A stretch of 64,000 bases of DNA from Veillonella tobetsuensis. Its GTDB lineage: Bacteria; Bacillota; Negativicutes; Veillonellales; Veillonellaceae. The stretch's first letter is position 1; the number at the start of each line of letters is the position of its first letter. Shown here one piece after another: positions 61,441-64,000 of this stretch. Both the position numbers and the translations under genes were made by a program. The stretch covers positions 161,670 through 225,669 of the forward strand of contig NZ_BBXI01000002.1 of NCBI RefSeq assembly GCF_001078375.1. Reading direction: 5' to 3'. Below the pieces are notes generated by a model. The model did not search any database. It worked only from the letters and a program-made list of their open reading frames with translations, and was not told the origin of the DNA.

Positions 61441-62421
61441 ATGATACGACAGTTAGTGATTGATACGATAAAAGAGAATATAATGGATCGCTATTGTGAG
61501 TTTTCTGGTACTATTTCTCGTAGTGCCTTTTGGAAATTCATGCTAGTAGAACATTTGCTGTTTGGTTTCATTATAGCTGTTTTAGGGCTATTATCAGAAA
61601 ATAGTGCGCTTTATGTGTACATGGTTGCCATCGTATTTGCCGTATGGGTGGTGGCTTTTATGACGCTTACGCTGCCTAATTTAGGCGCTATGGTATGCCG
61701 ACTTCGCGATACTAATACGAGCGAATGGCTGCTACTATTGGTATTTATTCCATATATAGGTATTCTGATTATCATTGTTTTGCTATTGCGTGATTCTAAG
61801 GTGTCTTCTGTTGCTAGTGAAAGTCCGAATCTACTAGAATCTGATCTTGAAATGGACCAATTTAGCAATACCTATGAGTCTGTGCTAAATGTTGATGCTG
61901 AAGAGGGGCAAGAAGCGCCTAAGTCCTATGGTAAACAGAGCGTTATTTTAGCGACTTTGATTACTATTTTGTTTTGGTCCATAGGATTATATAGTTTTCA
62001 CTCTGCCACACACAAGGAAATCAAAGCGTATTTACGGATGGAACCGGGCGCTTTTATGACCTTAGCAGCAAAAACACTTGATAGTGATACAGCTGTCAGT
62101 TCTGCAAAACAGGTCATGACTGAGTATTATACAAATCTTAATAAGGAGCAATACCAAGCTGCGTATCGTTTGCTTGCTCATAGAGAGCGTGAAAGATATG
62201 GCACCTATGATCAATGGGTTAAGTCCGTGAAAGCAAATCATGGACGAGAAATCAGCATTTTCTTTCTTGATGGTGTATATGTAGATGACGATGATATTAA
62301 ACATATTGATTTTGATATGACTTTCAAAGAAAAAGACTATCCAAACAATGTGGCTGTACATATGATATATGAGTATGAAACATGGCGTATTGAATCCATT
62401 ACGCCATATGAGCGTAGATAG
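61441..62421 (+). CDS. DUF805 membrane protein with C-terminal exported domain
   Basis: The 326-residue protein has an N-terminal DUF805 unit (about 20-125) with YCEFSGTISRSAFWKFML, four membrane segments and MVCRLRDTNTSEWLLLL. A cytoplasmic linker, a fifth membrane segment (about 175) and a C-terminal globular part (about 205-326) with YYTNLNKEQYQAAYRLLAHRERERYGTY follow. The last part resembles small NTF2-like or DUF4878-type domains. AAAAGGAA precedes the ATG at 61441. It heads a run of three DUF805 genes. Function unknown. Confidence 0.75.
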   Translation: MIRQLVIDTIKENIMDRYCEFSGTISRSAFWKFMLVEHLLFGFIIAVLGLLSENSALYVYMVAIVFAVWVVAFMTLTLPNLGAMVCRLRDTNTSEWLLLLVFIPYIGILIIIVLLLRDSKVSSVASESPNLLESDLEMDQFSNTYESVLNVDAEEGQEAPKSYGKQSVILATLITILFWSIGLYSFHSATHKEIKAYLRMEPGAFMTLAAKTLDSDTAVSSAKQVMTEYYTNLNKEQYQAAYRLLAHRERERYGTYDQWVKSVKANHGREISIFFLDGVYVDDDDIKHIDFDMTFKEKDYPNNVAVHMIYEYETWRIESITPYERR

Positions 62422-62429
62422 GGGGACCC

Positions 62430-63014
62430 ATGGAACAAAATATGATATATGATGTTAGCTATATGGAAGCCCTTAAACGCGGATTTAAGCAATATGCTAC
62501 TTTTTCAGGACGTGCTAGTCGGAGTGAATTTTGGCGATTCATGGTGAGTCGAGAGATTATCATAAATAGCTTAGGTGTTCTTAGTATTATAGTGGATATG
62601 ATATTTGGAGAAAATTCTGATATAAGTGATTATACGATCTGGCTATTTATTATAATGCATTTGATCTATTTAATGCCTACCATCGCTTATTCCAGTCGGC
62701 GATTGCATGATATTGGGCGGAGTGGAATGACATTGTTTATGGTATTAATACCTATTGTTGGTTTTTTTGTACTGCTATCTGATTTTGTTAAACAAGGAGA
62801 TGTTTCATCAAATGCGTATGGAGAAAGAACTTCATATGTTGTAGTTACTCCTACCGAAGAAGAGCAAATTGGAATAGAGCGTACTGCATCATTGCGTGAA
62901 GACGTAACGATGGGAGCTCTTGCAATCATTTTATACATTTGGGTATTTGTATATGATTTTATTCCAGCTGCGTGGATAGCTTATAACACAAGTGGTTTTA
63001 TTACTATACCCTAG
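62430..63014 (+). CDS. DUF805 family membrane protein
   Basis: The 194-residue protein has the DUF805 core: YATFSGRASRSEFWRFMV, membrane segments and SSRRLHDIGRSGMTLFMVLIPIVGFFVLL. An extra C-terminal membrane segment follows. GGGGG before the ATG serves as the ribosome binding site, 8 bases after the preceding stop. The family is widespread, of unknown function, and often found beside genes for envelope stress. Confidence 0.85.
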   Translation: MEQNMIYDVSYMEALKRGFKQYATFSGRASRSEFWRFMVSREIIINSLGVLSIIVDMIFGENSDISDYTIWLFIIMHLIYLMPTIAYSSRRLHDIGRSGMTLFMVLIPIVGFFVLLSDFVKQGDVSSNAYGERTSYVVVTPTEEEQIGIERTASLREDVTMGALAIILYIWVFVYDFIPAAWIAYNTSGFITIP

Positions 63015-63044
63015 AAAGTTTATAAAAGTTTAACCTAAGTTTTA

Positions 63045-63072
63045 TTGACTATATTGAAAAATCTTGTAAAAT
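63045..63072 (+). promoter_or_regulatory. promoter of the third DUF805 gene
   Basis: TTGACT (63045-63050), a 16-base gap and TAAAAT (63067-63072), 77 bases before the ATG. Confidence 0.5.
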
Positions 63073-63149
63073 GAATAATAGATGAAAATAATTAGTTTGA
63101 TTAGATAATAATTATTGATGTTAAGTTATATCGTTGAAAGAGGTTTTGT

Positions 63150-63776
63150 ATGTTGGCTTGTTCTAAATGTGGACAGATGATACCGGATTCAGAGCGGTAT
63201 TGTCCATATTGTAGACACATGAAAAATGTTCCTTTGCCTATCGACTCTTATGAACTAGGTTTTATAGAGAATTTTAAACATTGTGCAATTCGTAAATATG
63301 CAGATTTTGAAGGCCGAGCCAGTCGTGGTGAATACTGGCGATTTATCCTTATGTATCTGCTAATTGTATCTATTATATTGTTTATCTGTGCTTTTCTTAG
63401 TCGTTTTACAACCGTATCAGGAACTACAGGTGTTGGTCTAGGTTTAGTTGCACTTGTCGTATTATCTATTGGCTTTGTTATACCTGGTATTGCTGTTGCA
63501 GTACGTCGTTTACATGATATAGGTTGGGCTGGTTGGTTTGTTTTAGTAGGACTTATTCCTTTTGTAGGAGTGCCTATTATGCTTATTCTTATGGCTCTGC
63601 CAGGAAAGAGCGCTGCTAATCGATTTGGAGCGCCAACGGGAACCACAATTATTACGAAACAAATGGCACATAAATATGGTTTCTTTGATACGACGCCGTC
63701 TAATGTACTGACCATGAGTCTTATTATATCTCTCATTGTTTTATGGATATTAGTGGATCATATGTTAGTAACATAA
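63150..63776 (+). CDS. zinc-ribbon plus DUF805 membrane protein
   Basis: The 208-residue protein begins with a zinc ribbon (CSKCG...CPYC, residues 4-21). The DUF805 core follows (YADFEGRASRGEYWRFIL, AVRRLHDIGWAGWFVLVGLIPFVG), and the protein ends with a further membrane segment. GAGGTTTTGT precedes the ATG. Zinc-ribbon DUF805 proteins are common in Firmicutes. Their function is unknown. Confidence 0.85.
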   Translation: MLACSKCGQMIPDSERYCPYCRHMKNVPLPIDSYELGFIENFKHCAIRKYADFEGRASRGEYWRFILMYLLIVSIILFICAFLSRFTTVSGTTGVGLGLVALVVLSIGFVIPGIAVAVRRLHDIGWAGWFVLVGLIPFVGVPIMLILMALPGKSAANRFGAPTGTTIITKQMAHKYGFFDTTPSNVLTMSLIISLIVLWILVDHMLVT

Positions 63777-63812
63777 ATAAATTTATATAAACAATAAAAA
63801 AGGCTAGAGTAT

Positions 63813-63860
63813 TGATATGGACCCCCTTTACTGGACAACCAGTAAAGGGGGTCCATATCA
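63813..63860. repeat. perfect 22-bp inverted repeat with 4-base centre
   Basis: Arms 63813-63834 and 63839-63860 are exactly complementary around ACAA, with a C5/G5 run inside (GGACCCCCTTTACTGG). The end sequence looks like the terminal repeat of IS3-type elements (TGGACCCC...), placed head to head without any transposase. It could also be a very stable hairpin. Confidence 0.7.
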
Positions 63861-63861
63861 T

Positions 63862-63883
63862 AGATGTAGTACATCTTTTTTTT
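63862..63883 (+). terminator. rho-independent terminator
   Basis: AGATGT pairs with ACATCT around AGT, followed by seven T, just after the long inverted repeat. Confidence 0.75.
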
Positions 63884-63967
63884 GCTAAATCTTCTATTGA
63901 CTTTCAAAAAAAAAAAACATAATAAAATATAAAATATGAGTTTATGTTTTGTTTAGAGAGGAAATAT

Positions 63968-64000
63968 ATGATTAAGCGAGCGGTACTTTTGTATCTAGGG
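63968..64000 (+). CDS. start of a gene cut by the window end
   Basis: An ATG at 63968 follows AGAGAGGAAA and opens a frame of 11 codons (MIKRAVLLYLG) to the window edge. Too short to identify. Confidence 0.4.
   Translation, partial: MIKRAVLLYLG

Overview
The window looks like chromosome of a Veillonella-type member of the Negativicutes: an anaerobic, Firmicutes-related bacterium with an outer membrane. This is inferred, not searched. The grounds are low-to-moderate GC, strong AGGAGG-type ribosome binding sites, a tryptophan T-box leader, an AsmA/TamB-like envelope protein, an exported protein with an SLH-like segment, the [FeFe]-hydrogenase maturase HydE, a DcuC-type dicarboxylate carrier, and a two-partner-secretion exoprotein fragment.

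Layout. 1-1.5 kb: a HipA-like kinase running off the left edge (absent from a simple ATG-to-stop scan because it has no stop in the window) and a small possible immunity protein. 1.5-6.4 kb: a ribose operon on the minus strand (rbsK-rbsD-rbsA-rbsC-rbsB), with two large hairpins between rbsK and rbsD. 6.5-8.8 kb: two type II toxin-antitoxin pairs on either side of an NmrA-like oxidoreductase. 9-16.8 kb: a LEA-like repeat protein and a complete type I restriction-modification locus (hsdM-hsdS-hsdR). 16.9-20 kb: an ECF transporter whose substrate-binding membrane component is fused to an ATPase. 20.2-29.5 kb: an acetyltransferase, then a histidine operon with a PHP phosphatase and a HisZ-HisG fusion (Z/G-D-B-A-F-I-E-C-H). 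29.6-34.1 kb: cstA behind a possible RNA switch, a TamB-like gene that appears leaderless, and an exported stalk-domain protein. 34.1-36.1 kb: an AT-rich island with a CdiA-like fragment and three small membrane proteins. 36.2-45 kb: queF, cysE, dps, tRNA-Ser(GCU), an exported protein, yaaA, hydE and a non-canonical EF-G. 45.2-53.1 kb: a YhcH-family protein, two tandem EamA exporters, two M20 amidohydrolases, dcuC and an MFS transporter. 53.3-53.8 kb: a third toxin-antitoxin pair. 53.9-61.3 kb: a T-box-controlled trp operon (E-G-D-CF-B-A). 61.4-64 kb: three DUF805 membrane proteins and a perfect long inverted repeat.

The items most worth following up are these. (1) A repeated structural element (5.4, 56.3 and 56.6 kb) has a shared core of about 50 nt, but each copy sits inside different, locus-specific complementary arms. 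(2) The cstA leader holds two copies of one octamer that can compete for the same complementary strand, one copy containing the Shine-Dalgarno. (3) The orphan CdiA-like fragment is followed by candidate immunity genes. (4) Several promoter-terminator cassettes without an ORF (9.6, 37.6 and 44.9 kb) could be small RNAs or attenuated leaders. All gene names come from motif recognition and gene order; no database search was run.
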